Assembly: GCA_963794385.1 (NCBI GenBank)
Contig: CAWCDT010000003.1
Coordinates: forward strand, 62,001-126,000
Reading direction: 5' to 3'
Origin: Gaiellasilicea sp963794385
GTDB lineage: Bacteria > Actinomycetota > Thermoleophilia > Gaiellales > Gaiellaceae
Length of the DNA stretch: 64,000 bases
Positions 33,061-41,989 of the stretch are shown in pieces (position 1 is the first letter of the stretch; every line of letters starts with the position of its first letter). The notes under the pieces were generated by a model. It saw only the letters and a program-made list of their open reading frames with translations. It searched no databases and had not been told where the DNA came from. The translations under genes were made by a program, and so were the position numbers.

Positions 33061-33080
33061 CCAAGTAACAGACTGTTACT
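33061..33080. repeat. Palindromic element, copy 1 (stop-codon-associated hairpin)
   Basis: The core AGTAACAG-A-CTGTTACT (33064-33080) has perfect 8-bp arms around one base. It lies at the 3' end of the minus-strand toxin gene, whose TAG (33079-33081) overlaps it, and before rpsA. Two related copies occur at 55065-55087 and 55412-55440 with the complementary central base, so this copy is inverted relative to them. Confidence 0.8.
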
Positions 33081-33367
33081 AGTCCCGCCGCGCCGTTTCC
33101 GCACGCGACGAACGACCGTCCTCGATCGACAGCACGACGACGCGGTCCTCGTCGTCGAGGTACGCGTAGACAACTACAAGCCACTGCCACGGACCGAGAA
33201 GGAATCGCGGGCCTCCCTCAGCGGATCTCCGCGCCCAGGCGTGGAAACCGTTCCAGCGGCCGCAACGTCTCCCTCACGCGTGCTCTCGTGTCGACTGGAA
33301 GGCCGTGGGTGAGGATCAACCGGTCAAGGTCGCGGACCGCCCCGGCGGTCAGCTCGACCCGCGCCAC
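33079..33367 (-). pseudogene. RelE/ParE-type toxin, one frameshift
   Basis: GTG 33367 directly follows the antitoxin stop. The N-terminal half reads VARVELTAGAVRDLDRLILT and RETLRPLERFPRLGAEIR, then a premature TGA (33218-33220). In another frame the sequence goes on as GPRFLLGPWQWLVVVYAYLD and DDEDRVVVLSIEDGR, a normal ParE ending with the central strands and the C-terminal VxxIEDGR. The total length is 289 bp, not a multiple of three, confirming one indel. If real, the toxin is dead; if an error, this is an intact type II toxin of about 95 residues. The fragment is too short and interrupted to have appeared as a single frame. Confidence 0.72.
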
Positions 33368-33625
33368 CTAGAGCTCGTCGAGCGGGATCGTCCGTCCCTC
33401 ACGCGCATCCTGCATGCCACGCTCCACGCGCTCCCATGCCCCGTCGATGCTGTCGAGCAACTCGACGATGTGGGTCGCATCCGGATCGGCCTGGTCGATC
33501 GCGGTGGAGAGAAGGGATCGAGCGAGGGTCCCTTCTTGGACGTGTGCGCGCTCGGCGAGCCGCGTCAAGCGGGCGCCGTACTCGCCGTCGAGCGTCACGT
33601 TGATCCGGTAGCTCCCGCGGGCCAT
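33368..33625 (-). CDS. Ribbon-helix-helix antitoxin of the ParE-type module
   Basis: An 85-residue protein. The N-terminus MARGSYRINVTLDGEYGARL supplies the beta strand and first helix of an RHH DNA-binding domain, and AERAHVQEGTLARSLLSTAI the second helix. The C-terminal acidic half (DPDATHIVELLDSIDGAWER and EGRTIPLDEL) would bind the toxin; such IPLDEL endings are typical of RelB/ParD-like antitoxins. ATG 33625 was chosen over longer in-frame extensions because the RHH starts there. It is followed without gap by the toxin gene. Confidence 0.82.
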   Translation of the reverse strand: MARGSYRINVTLDGEYGARLTRLAERAHVQEGTLARSLLSTAIDQADPDATHIVELLDSIDGAWERVERGMQDAREGRTIPLDEL

Positions 33626-33701
33626 GCTCCACATGCTACACGCCGTTGCACGGAACGTGCAATGATCGTCGGGCGAGGTGACTCGCCGCGCAGTCGGAGT
33701 C

Positions 33702-36290
33702 CTAGCTCTTCGCCTCGTTCCAGTCGTCGCCCACGCCGACGTCGACCGCGAGCGCCGGGTCGAGCGGGTACGCGCCGCACATTTCCTGCCGCACGAGCTC
33801 CTTGATCGCGCTCGTCTCGGTCTCGGGCGTCTCGAGCAGGAGCTCGTCGTGCACCTGCAGCACGAGGCGCGCGCTCCTCCCCTCCTCGCGCAGCCGGACA
33901 TGGATCCGGATCATCGCGACCTTGATGATGTCGGCTGCGGTGCCCTGCATGACCGAGTTGACCGCAAGCCGCTCGCCGAGCGCCCGCGTCTGGCGGTTGC
34001 GCACCCGGATCTCGGGGACCGGCCGGCGGCGGCCGAGCAGCGTCGTCACGTAGCCGTCGCGCTCGGCCTGCTCGATCGTGCGCTGGATGAAGTCCTGCAC
34101 GAGCGGGAAGCGCGCGAGGTACGTGTCGATGTACTCCTGCGCCTGCTCGCGCGGGATCTCGAGGTTCTCGGAGAGCCCGAACGACGAGATGCCGTAGATG
34201 ATCCCGAAGTTGACCATCTTGGCGACGTTGCGCTCGTCCTTCGTCAGCTCCGCCGGCTCCTTGCCGAGCACCTCGGCAGCGGTCGCCGTGTGGATGTCCT
34301 CGTTCCGCGCGAACGCCTCGCGCAGACGCGGCTCGCCGGAGACGTGGGCGAGGATGCGGAGCTCGACCTGGCTGTAGTCGGCCGAGACCAGGCGATAACC
34401 CGGCTCAGCCACGAACGCCGAGCGGATCTCCCGTCCGAGCTCGGTTCGGATCGGGATCGCCTGCAGGTTCGGGTTCGTGGTGGAGAGCCGCCCGGTGGAC
34501 GCCGCGGCCTGGTTGAAGGTCGTGTGAAGGCGGCCGTCGCGCTCCGAGATCAGCTGGGGCAGCGGCCCGAGGTAGGTGTTGATGAGCTTCGAGAGCTCGC
34601 GCCACTCCTCGATCACGCCGACGATCTCGTGCTCGCCGCGGATCGAGCGGAGCACGCGCGTGTCGGTCGAGTAGCCCGTCTTCCCCTTGCGGCCCGGCGT
34701 CAGCTGCAGCTTCTCGAACAGGATTCGGGACACCTGCTGCGTCGAGCCGAGCATGAACTCCTCGCCCGCGAGGTCGATCGCCTTCGCCTCGAGCTCCTCG
34801 ACGCGGTCGGCGAGACGAGCCGTGATCTCGCCCATGCGGTACGTGTCGATCTTCACGCCCGCGTCCTCCATCGCCGCGAGAACGGCGGTGAGCGGCAGCT
34901 CGATCTCGTCGTAGAGACGCTCCGAGCCGCGCTCGACGAGCCGTTCCCGCATCGGGCCGGCGAGGCGCCGCGCGGCCTCCGCCCGCGTGACGAGCGCTGC
35001 CGTCTCCTCCTCGGTCGCGGGCTCCGGGACTACCTCGAGCCCGTACTCGCGCTGGAGGTCCTCGATCCGGTACTCGGAGCGGCCGGGCTCGATCAGATAG
35101 GCCTCGATCAGCGTGTCGTCGGCGGGCCGCATCGTCAGCCGCGGCAGCGCCTTGAAGTCATGCGCGACGAGCCGGGCGTCGCGCAGCCGCGCGGCCGAGT
35201 TCTCGTCCCACGGCCCGACGATGACGCCGTCCTCCTGGGCGAGCGCGAAGCGGCCGTCCGCGACCGCGAGCCCGACGCGGCCGTGCGCCTGCGGCAGCTC
35301 GCCCTCCCGCCAGGGGACGACCGTGCCGGCGACGGGCAGGGGAGCCGCGGACGGGATCGCGTCCTCGAGCTCGTCGACCCGGTTCAGGAGCGCGCGGAAC
35401 TCGAAGCGGCGGAACATCTCGCGCAGCTGCGAGCGGTCGGGCGGCTCGAGCACGATCTGCGCGGGATCGAAGTCGATGTCGAGATCGCGGCGCATCGTCG
35501 CGAGCTCCTTCGAGGCACGCGCCTGGTCCGCGAACTCGGTGATGTTCTTCCGCCGCGCCGGCGAGAGCTCGTCCGCGTGCGCGATCACGTCCTCGAGCGA
35601 CCCGTACTGCGCGATCAGCTGCCCCGCGGTCTTGTCGCCGATCCCGGGGACACCCGGAATGTTGTCCGAGGTGTCGCCCTTCAGCCCGATGAAGTCGGGG
35701 ACCTGGTCCGGCCGCACGCCGTAACGGAGCTCGACCCGCTCGGGCGTGTAGACGTGCACGTCCGCGACGCCGCGCGGGGTCATCATCAGCGCGATGTTGG
35801 GCGACGTGAGCTGGAACGCGTCGCGGTCGGTCGAGACGACCGTCGTCTTCACACCCGCCTCGTCCGCACGGCTCGCGAGCGTCGCGATCACGTCGTCCGC
35901 CTCCCAGCCCTCGAACTCGAGGTTGCGATAGCCGAACGCCTCCACGATCGGCCGGAAGTGCGGGAACTGCTCGCGCAGGAGGTCGGGCATCGACCGCCGG
36001 CCTTCCTTGTAGACGAGACCCGCCTTCTCGGCCGTGGCGACGCGGCCGACCGGCGTGGAGTCCCACGCGACGGCGACGCCTTTCGGGCGATAGTCCGAGA
36101 GGAGCTTGAAGAGCATGTTCGTGAACCCGAGCAACGCGTTCGTCGGAAAGCCCTCGGTCGTCGCGAGCTCCTCCGGGAGCGCGAAGAACGCGCGGTAGGC
36201 GAGGTTGTTGCCGTCGACGAGGAAGAGCTCGGAGTCGCGCGCGGGCCCGTCGTCGAGCTGCAGCTCCTGGCCTGTCAGCGTTTTCGGCAC
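33702..36290 (-). CDS. polA: DNA polymerase I
   Basis: PolA fills gaps and removes RNA primers in repair and lagging-strand synthesis. The 862-residue protein has an N-terminal 5'-3' exonuclease (FLVDGNNLAYRAFFALPEEL; EGWEADDVIATLA; GDTSDNIPGVPGIGDKTA), a central degenerate 3'-5' exonuclease region and a family A polymerase domain with motif A (SADYSQVELRILAHVSG), motif B (RNVAKMVNFGIIYGISSFGL) and motif C (LVLQVHDELLLE). The acidic proofreading residues are not apparent in the middle domain, as in other actinobacterial PolA proteins. GTG at 36290 was chosen because it precedes the conserved ELFLVDGNN by only about 20 residues. Divergent from the GNAT gene. Confidence 0.98.
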   Translation of the reverse strand: MPKTLTGQELQLDDGPARDSELFLVDGNNLAYRAFFALPEELATTEGFPTNALLGFTNMLFKLLSDYRPKGVAVAWDSTPVGRVATAEKAGLVYKEGRRSMPDLLREQFPHFRPIVEAFGYRNLEFEGWEADDVIATLASRADEAGVKTTVVSTDRDAFQLTSPNIALMMTPRGVADVHVYTPERVELRYGVRPDQVPDFIGLKGDTSDNIPGVPGIGDKTAGQLIAQYGSLEDVIAHADELSPARRKNITEFADQARASKELATMRRDLDIDFDPAQIVLEPPDRSQLREMFRRFEFRALLNRVDELEDAIPSAAPLPVAGTVVPWREGELPQAHGRVGLAVADGRFALAQEDGVIVGPWDENSAARLRDARLVAHDFKALPRLTMRPADDTLIEAYLIEPGRSEYRIEDLQREYGLEVVPEPATEEETAALVTRAEAARRLAGPMRERLVERGSERLYDEIELPLTAVLAAMEDAGVKIDTYRMGEITARLADRVEELEAKAIDLAGEEFMLGSTQQVSRILFEKLQLTPGRKGKTGYSTDTRVLRSIRGEHEIVGVIEEWRELSKLINTYLGPLPQLISERDGRLHTTFNQAAASTGRLSTTNPNLQAIPIRTELGREIRSAFVAEPGYRLVSADYSQVELRILAHVSGEPRLREAFARNEDIHTATAAEVLGKEPAELTKDERNVAKMVNFGIIYGISSFGLSENLEIPREQAQEYIDTYLARFPLVQDFIQRTIEQAERDGYVTTLLGRRRPVPEIRVRNRQTRALGERLAVNSVMQGTAADIIKVAMIRIHVRLREEGRSARLVLQVHDELLLETPETETSAIKELVRQEMCGAYPLDPALAVDVGVGDDWNEAKS

Positions 36291-36315
36291 GGTCGCACGG
36301 TAACGTCTGGCGCCG

Positions 36316-37276
36316 ATGTCGCGGCTCGAGCTTCGTCCCTTCTCCGACACGTTCCTGGACGCCGCGGGCGAGCTGCTCGCCGCCCGCCACCGGGCCCACC
36401 GCAGGGCCGAGCCGCTCTTGCCGCCGCGAGTACGAGGAGCCCGCCGCGGCGCGGCAGGAAGTGGAGGCGCTGCTCGCGCGCGAGCACGCGTCGGGCGCCG
36501 TCGCGCTGCGCGACGGCCGCACCGTCGGCTACCTCCTCGGCGCCCCGGACCCGAACCCGCGCTGGGGCGCCAACGTGTGGGTCGAGCTCGCCGGCCACGC
36601 GGTCGAGGAGGCCGAGGACCTGCGCGACCTCTACGCGCGTGGCGGCAGCGCGCTGGTTCGACGAGGGCTACGTCCGTCAGTACGTCCTCGCCCCCGCCCA
36701 CGACCGCCCCCGCCTCGACGCCTGGTCACGCGTCGGCTTCGGCCAGCAGCACGCGTACGGCATCCGCGAGGTGCCGGAGGCCGCCTGGCCCGAGAGGGTG
36801 CGCCTCGCCGAGGAGCGGGACGTCGACGCGCTCGTGGAGCTCTCGCCCGTCCTCGTCGAGCACCAGGCGCAGTCACCCGTCTTCGGTGCGATCAGCACCC
36901 GCGAGACGCCCGAGGAGATCCGCGCCGAGATCCTCGGGGACCTGCCGAAGCCCGAGATCGGCGACCTCGTCGCCGAGCGCGACGGACGGATCGTCGGCGC
37001 CTTCCAGATCTATCCGGCCGGGCTCTCGAGCGTCCACTCGGGGCTCGCCCGGCCGGAGGGCGCGGCGCTGCTCGGCTGGGCGGCGACCCGTCCCGAGCCG
37101 TCCGCGGCTCCGGCGCCGGGCTCGCGTTGATGCAGGCGCCTTCGCCTGGGCGCGCGAGCGCGGGCACGACGTGATGGTGACCGACTGGCGCGTGACGAAC
37201 CTGCTCGCGTCCCGCTTCTGGCCGGCCCGCGGCTTCCGGGAAGACGTTCCTCCGCCTCTACCGGCACATTCCCTAG
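36316..37276 (+). pseudogene. Tandem-GNAT acetyltransferase, about five frameshifts
   Basis: From ATG 36316 (MSRLELRPFSDTFLDAAGEL) the coding text jumps frames near 36428, 36640, 37090, 37130 and 37240. Reassembled it reads EALLAREHASGAVALRDGRT and VGYLLGAPDPNPRWGANVWV (first GNAT domain), then VRQYVLAPAHDRPRLDAWSR and VGFGQQHAYGIREVPEAAWP. A second GNAT domain with VERDGRIVGAFQIYP-like text and MVTDWRVTNLLASRFWPARG follows, ending at TAG 37274-37276. Two-domain GNAT proteins with this WxxxGF and DWRxTNLxSxxFWxxxGF pattern are common in actinobacteria. The density of indels suggests a pseudogene or a poorly covered stretch. Catalytic target unknown. Confidence 0.7.
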
Positions 37277-37281
37277 ATCCG

Positions 37282-38781
37282 ATGCGTCGGATCCCGATCC
37301 TGTCGGGCTCGCGTCTCGCCGTCGTCACCGCGCCAGACGGCGCGACCGTCCTCCGCCCGCCGCAGGCCGGCGACTCGATCGCCGACGTCGGGGCGGCGGT
37401 ACGCGATGCGCTTCGCTTCCCGCTCTCGGGCTCACCGCTCGAGGCGTTGACGAGGCCGGGCGGTAGCGTGACGCTGGTCGTCGAGCCGCCGGAGCTGCCG
37501 ATCCCGGGGGCGCCGAACGACCCGCGCCGCGACGCGCTCGCAGCCGCGATCGACGAGCTCGAGCGGCTGGGCGTACGGTCGCAGCGACAGACGATCCTCG
37601 TCGCGGGGGGCCTGAACCGCCGCGCCGGTCAGCACGAGCTCGAAGACCTCCTGGCGCCGGAGCACGCGCGCCGCTTCCACGGGCGAGTCGACGTGCACGA
37701 CGCGGAAGCTCCCGACCTCGTGCAGCTGGGGGACGTCGGCGACATGCCGCTCCGGGTCAACCGGAGCCTGGCCGAGACGGACCTCGTCGTCACCGTGACG
37801 GCGGCCGAGTCGGTCCTGCACGGCGGCTCGGGCGCGCTGCTCGGCGCCTGCGGGCCGGAGGCGCTTCGCGCTGCAAGCGCCGACTCACTGGTCGAGACCG
37901 CGGGCAGCCGCGGGTGGCAGCTCGGGCTCGCCCTCGAGCGTCTGCTGGGGGCCCGCGTGCCGCTGATCGGAGCGTCGCTCGTGCTGAACCCGCCCCGCCT
38001 GCTCGGACGCTTTCGCGGCTACCCGTACCAGGAGTCGGCGCTCCGGCACGTCGCGACGTCGCCGCTGCGCCGCTTCTCGCTCCTCCCGACGGGCGTGCGC
38101 AGGCGGCTTCTCGACGATCTCGGCCGGGAGCTGACGGCCGTCGCGGCCTTCGCCGGCCCTCCCTCGGTCGCGCACGCGGAGGCGCTCCTGCGCGGGATCG
38201 CGCGGCGTTCGAGGGGGCTCGACGGCCCGCTCGACGCGATCGTGCTCGGGATCCCGTGGCAGCACCAGCACTCGCCGCGGGAGCGCCTGAACCCGATCAC
38301 CGTCGCCTCCGTCGCGCTCGGGCTCGGCCTACGGCTCTGGCGGAACGCGTTTCCCGTCGCCGAGGGCGGCACCGCGGTGATCCTCCACCGGCTCTCGCGT
38401 CACTTCGTCCACGGGACGCAGGACCCGTACCGTGACTTTTTCCACGTCCTCCGCGAGGGACGGGATGCCGCGGCGCTCGCGGTCGCCGAGCGGGCTGCCG
38501 CGACCGACGAGCGAGCGCTCGCCGCCTACCGCTCCGGACGCGCCTGTCATCCGCTCCTCCCCTACGCCGACTGGTCGAGCTGCCAGCCCGCGCTCTCCAG
38601 GCTCGGCGCCGTCCTCGTCGCCGGCTGCCGAGACCACCAGGCCGCGCGGGCGCTCGGCTTCGTGCCCACGCACGGAGTCTCGACCGCGCTCGAGATGGCA
38701 CACGGCCGCGCCGGCGGCGAGGCCCGGATCGGCTTCCTCCTCTCGCCGCCCTACTTTCCGCTCGAGGTCGGGGCGGCCTGA
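37282..38781 (+). CDS. LarA-like (DUF2088) nickel-pincer-type racemase/epimerase homologue
   Basis: A 499-residue protein with the two-lobed LarA plan. The N-terminal lobe has SVTLVVEPPELPIPGAPNDP and an IDELERLGVRSQRQTILVAG strand-helix, corresponding to the LarA catalytic segment, but the ATGxHR catalytic-histidine motif reads AGGLNRR here, with Asn at the His. VDVHDAEAP retains a histidine at the next expected position. The C-terminal lobe has DLVVTVTAAESVLHGGSGAL, ASLVLNPPRLLGRFRG and GIPWQHQHSPRERLNPITVA. It may act on another 2-hydroxy acid or not use the nickel-pincer cofactor. No larB/C/E genes are visible nearby. Confidence 0.75.
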   Translation: MRRIPILSGSRLAVVTAPDGATVLRPPQAGDSIADVGAAVRDALRFPLSGSPLEALTRPGGSVTLVVEPPELPIPGAPNDPRRDALAAAIDELERLGVRSQRQTILVAGGLNRRAGQHELEDLLAPEHARRFHGRVDVHDAEAPDLVQLGDVGDMPLRVNRSLAETDLVVTVTAAESVLHGGSGALLGACGPEALRAASADSLVETAGSRGWQLGLALERLLGARVPLIGASLVLNPPRLLGRFRGYPYQESALRHVATSPLRRFSLLPTGVRRRLLDDLGRELTAVAAFAGPPSVAHAEALLRGIARRSRGLDGPLDAIVLGIPWQHQHSPRERLNPITVASVALGLGLRLWRNAFPVAEGGTAVILHRLSRHFVHGTQDPYRDFFHVLREGRDAAALAVAERAAATDERALAAYRSGRACHPLLPYADWSSCQPALSRLGAVLVAGCRDHQAARALGFVPTHGVSTALEMAHGRAGGEARIGFLLSPPYFPLEVGAA

Positions 38782-38787
38782 CGGCTC

Positions 38788-40482
38788 TTACTGGAAGAGC
38801 AGGAGCAGCGCGTCCGTGGGCGCGTAGTCGTCCGTCAGCACCGGGACGTCGTCCGTCGGGATCGCGCCGTCGCGGCGGTCGAGGATCGGCTTGCGCAGGT
38901 CGGGAGCGGTGGGGGCCGCGCGCCGGACCGCGTCCCAGCGCTCGCTCAGCTGCCTCGGCTGCGGAACCGCCTTGTCGGTCGCGATCACGATCAGATTCCG
39001 GTACTGCTCGTCGCCCTGATCGCCCGGCAGGATCGCCGGGTGGACGAGGACGGTCGGGAAGGCCGTGCGGTACGTCTTGTAGATCGAGCGGAAGAGCCGC
39101 GAGCCCGGGCCGGCGAGCGCGCCGATCGCGTTGGTGACGACGACGCCGCCGGGCGCGAGCCGCGAGCGGACGAGGCCCAGAAACTCCTGCGTGACGAGAT
39201 GCGCGGGGATCGCATCGGCAAAGAAGGCGTCGATCACGATCACGTCCCAGCGGCGCTCGTCGCCGGCGAGGAAGCGGCGTCCGTCGCCGACGTCGACACG
39301 CAGCCGTGGGTCGCGGGGCAGCGCGAAGTGCTCGTAGGCGACGTCCACGACGACCGGATCGAGCTCGACCGCCTGCACCCTCAGGTTCGGGAAGTCGCGC
39401 CACATCCGCTTCTCCGACGAGCCGGCGCCGAGACCGACGAAGAGCACGTTCCGCGCATCCGGGTTGTAGGCGATCCCGAGGTGGAAGAAATCGGTGTAGC
39501 GATAGCGGGTGCGGAACGGGTCGTCGAGATACATCGCGCTCTGGAGCGAGTTGTCGAAGCGCAGGTAGCGCGAGTCGGCGTCGTCCACGACCGCGAGCCG
39601 GTGGTAACGCGTGTCCTCGGCGAAGACGACCTTCAGCCCCTCGACCGGAACGACGGCACGCGGGTCGCGGTCGTCGAGATAGCCGTAGCCGCGCGTCCGG
39701 TAGAGCGGCGACCAGTTCTGGGCCGAGGTGGCGGTGAGCGGCTCGATCCGTTGCGTCCCCAGCGAGGCGGCGTAGAGGGTCGTGGCGACCGCGAGCGCGA
39801 CCCCGAAGGCGGCGACCGCGCGCAGCCTGCCCGCCAGCCCGACGAGCGCCGCGGTCGCGAAGAGCGCGGCCGCTCCGAAGACGAACAGCTGCTCGACGCC
39901 CAGCTCGGGGATCAGCCAGAAGGCGGTGACGAAAGTGCCGGCGATGCTGCCCGCGGTCGAGATCGCGAACGTCCGCCCCGCCGTCCGCCCCACCCGCTGC
40001 AGCGCGTCGGCCTGCAGGCGCACTGCGATCGGGCCGACCGCGGAGAGGAGCACCGCCATCGGCAGGAAGAGGATCGCGGTGCAGAGCACCGGATCGAGCC
40101 GTGCGCCGGGGTCCCAGGCGAGCACCGCCTCGATCACGTGCCGGTCGAGGAGGGGGATCGCGAGCACGGCCAGCGCGGCAGCGGCGATGACAGCGGCAAG
40201 CGTCAGCGGCGACGGGAACCGGTCGGCGAGCGTCCCGCCGAGCCAGTAGCCGGCCGCGAGCCCGCCGAGGATGACGCCGATGATCGCGGCCCAGACGAAG
40301 AGGGAGTTGCCGAAGTAGGGCGCGAGCACGCGGCTGGCGGCCATCTCGACGCCGAGCAGCACCCCGCCGCAGAAGAAGACCGTCGCGAGAACCGGAGCCG
40401 CCGGGACGGGACGGCGGCGCCGCAGGGGAACCGGACGAGGCTCCTCGGCCTCCGGCTGGACCGGCCGGGCCGGCTCGGTCAA
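38788..40482 (-). CDS. Membrane-anchored spermidine-synthase-like protein (copy 1)
   Basis: A 564-residue protein. The N-terminal about 230 residues contain seven or eight membrane helices (VLATVFFCGGVLLGVEMAAS, RVLAPYFGNSLFVWAAIIG, ISTAGSIAGTFVTAFWLIPE). The C-terminal Rossmann methyltransferase-type domain has YLRFDNSLQSAMYLDDPFRT, VLFVGLGAGSSEKRMWRDF, VQAVELDPVVVDVAYEHF and VIVIDAFFADAIPAHLVTQE. The DSTDP-like catalytic segment of true spermidine synthases is absent, so aminopropyl transfer is doubtful. TTG 40482 overlaps the livF stop (TTGA). A paralogue lies at 51424-53052. Confidence 0.85.
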   Translation of the reverse strand: MTEPARPVQPEAEEPRPVPLRRRRPVPAAPVLATVFFCGGVLLGVEMAASRVLAPYFGNSLFVWAAIIGVILGGLAAGYWLGGTLADRFPSPLTLAAVIAAAALAVLAIPLLDRHVIEAVLAWDPGARLDPVLCTAILFLPMAVLLSAVGPIAVRLQADALQRVGRTAGRTFAISTAGSIAGTFVTAFWLIPELGVEQLFVFGAAALFATAALVGLAGRLRAVAAFGVALAVATTLYAASLGTQRIEPLTATSAQNWSPLYRTRGYGYLDDRDPRAVVPVEGLKVVFAEDTRYHRLAVVDDADSRYLRFDNSLQSAMYLDDPFRTRYRYTDFFHLGIAYNPDARNVLFVGLGAGSSEKRMWRDFPNLRVQAVELDPVVVDVAYEHFALPRDPRLRVDVGDGRRFLAGDERRWDVIVIDAFFADAIPAHLVTQEFLGLVRSRLAPGGVVVTNAIGALAGPGSRLFRSIYKTYRTAFPTVLVHPAILPGDQGDEQYRNLIVIATDKAVPQPRQLSERWDAVRRAAPTAPDLRKPILDRRDGAIPTDDVPVLTDDYAPTDALLLLFQ

Positions 40483-41217
40483 CCTTCGCCTAGATAGGTC
40501 TGGCGCACCTTCTCGTCGTTCCGCAACTCGCTTGGCCGGGCCCTCGAGCGCGATCACGCCGGTCTCCATCACGTAGCCGCGGCTGGCCGTGTCGAGCGCC
40601 ATCAGCGCGTTCTGCTCGACGAGCAGGATCGGGGTTCCCTGCGAGTTGATCTCGCGGACGATCTCGAAGATCCGCTCGACGAAGATCGGCGCGAGGCCCA
40701 TCGACGGCTCGTCGAGCAGGAGGAGCTTCGGGCGCGCCATCAGCGCGCGGCCCATCGCGCACATCTGCTGCTCGCCGCCGGACATCGTCCCCGCCTTCTG
40801 CAGCTTCCGCTCGGCGAGGCGCGGAAAGAGGTCGAAGACGCGGTCGAGGTCCTCCTGGAAGTTGGCGCGGTCGGTGCGCTGGAACGCGCCCATCTCGAGG
40901 TTCTCGAGCACCGTCATGCGAGGGAAGAGCCGCCGCCCCTCCGGCGACTGCGCGATTCCCATCTTCACGATCGCGTGGGCCGGCGCCCGCGTGATATCGC
41001 GGCCCTGGAAGTGGATCGTCCCCTCGCGAGCGTGGTTGATGCCGTTGATCGAGCGCAGCGTCGTCGACTTGCCGGCGCCGTTCGCGCCGATCAGCGTCAC
41101 CACCTCGCCCTCGTGCACCTTGAGCGAGACGCCCTTGAGCGCGTGGATGGCGCCGTAGTAGGTGTGCACGTCGTCGAGATCGAGGACGACACCGTCGCTG
41201 CGTGCCGGCTCAGCCAC
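40479..41217 (-). CDS. livF: LivF, branched-chain amino-acid ABC transporter ATPase (frameshift near the 3' end)
   Basis: One of the two ATPases energising the LivHM permease. The GTG at 41217 overlaps livG. Walker A LIGANGAGKSTTLRSI, Q-loop region MGIAQSPEGRRLFPRMTVLE, signature TMSGGEQQMCAMGRAL and Walker B KLLLLDEPSMGLAP are intact. After ALEGPAK the frame shifts at about 40529-40533. The restored end LRNDEKVRQTYLGEG stops at TGA 40479-40481, the standard LivF C-terminus. Without correction the frame runs into the next gene, giving a false LivF-spermidine-synthase fusion. Confidence 0.93.
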
Positions 41218-41989
41218 CGCTCGTCGCCCCCGAGCCGAGGTACGCCTCGATCACGCGCTCGTCCGCCTGCACTTCCTTCGGCGTGCCCTCGGCGATCTTC
41301 TCGCCGTGGTCGAGCACGGTGACGCGGTCGGAGATCCCCATCACGACCTTCATGTCGTGCTCGATCATCAGCACGGTCAGATCGCGCTCGTTGCGGAGGA
41401 CCTGGACGAAGCTCGTGAAGTCGGCAGTCTCCTGGGGGTTCATGCCCGCGGTCGGCTCGTCGAGGAGGATCAGCTTCGGTTGCGTGGCCAGCGCGCGCGC
41501 CACCTCCAGGCGACGCTGGTCGCCGTACGGGAGGTTGCGCGCCATCTCGTTGTCGCGGCCGCGCAGCCCCGAGAACCGGAGCAGCTCACGCGCCCGCTCG
41601 CGCGCCTCGCGCTCCTCGCGGCGTACGCGCGGCGTGCGGATGATCGCGCCCAGGATGCCGCCCTTCAGCCGACAGTGCATCCCGACGAGGACGTTCTCGA
41701 GCGCGGTCATGTGCTGGAAGAGGCGGATGTTCTGGAACGTCCGCCCGACCCCGAGCTCGGTGATCGCATGGGGCGGCTTGCCCGTCACGTCGGTCCCGTC
41801 GAAGACGACCTGCCCGGAAGTCGGCTTGTAGACGCCCGTGAGCATGTTGAAGAACGTCGTCTTGCCGGCGCCGTTGGGGCCGATCAGCGACACGATCCCG
41901 CCCTGCGGGATGGTGAAGTCCACGTCGTCGGTGGCGACGAGGCCCCCGAACTCCTTGCGCACCTTCTCGGCGACCAGGATGTCCGTCAT
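41210..41989 (-). CDS. livG: LivG, branched-chain amino-acid ABC transporter ATPase
   Basis: Second ATPase of the Liv transporter, 259 residues. Walker A SLIGPNGAGKTTFFNMLTG, the LivG-specific VGRTFQNIRLFQHMTALENV, signature LPYGDQRRLEVARAL and Walker B KLILLDEPTAGMNP are all present. The longer helical insertion after LVGMHCRLKGG distinguishes it from LivF. The ATG overlaps the livM stop (ATGA) and its 3' end overlaps livF by 8 bp, so all four cytoplasmic and membrane subunits are translationally coupled. Intact. Confidence 0.97.
   Translation of the reverse strand: MTDILVAEKVRKEFGGLVATDDVDFTIPQGGIVSLIGPNGAGKTTFFNMLTGVYKPTSGQVVFDGTDVTGKPPHAITELGVGRTFQNIRLFQHMTALENVLVGMHCRLKGGILGAIIRTPRVRREEREARERARELLRFSGLRGRDNEMARNLPYGDQRRLEVARALATQPKLILLDEPTAGMNPQETADFTSFVQVLRNERDLTVLMIEHDMKVVMGISDRVTVLDHGEKIAEGTPKEVQADERVIEAYLGSGATSGG

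Noticed and set aside
33678..37130. A 1,150-codon open plus-strand frame opposite polA
   Set aside because: Its composition mirrors the polA codon bias on the opposite strand; polA itself has all catalytic motifs.
38788..41217. LivF-spermidine-synthase fusion
   Set aside because: A one-base correction at about 40531 restores the standard LivF end and stop.
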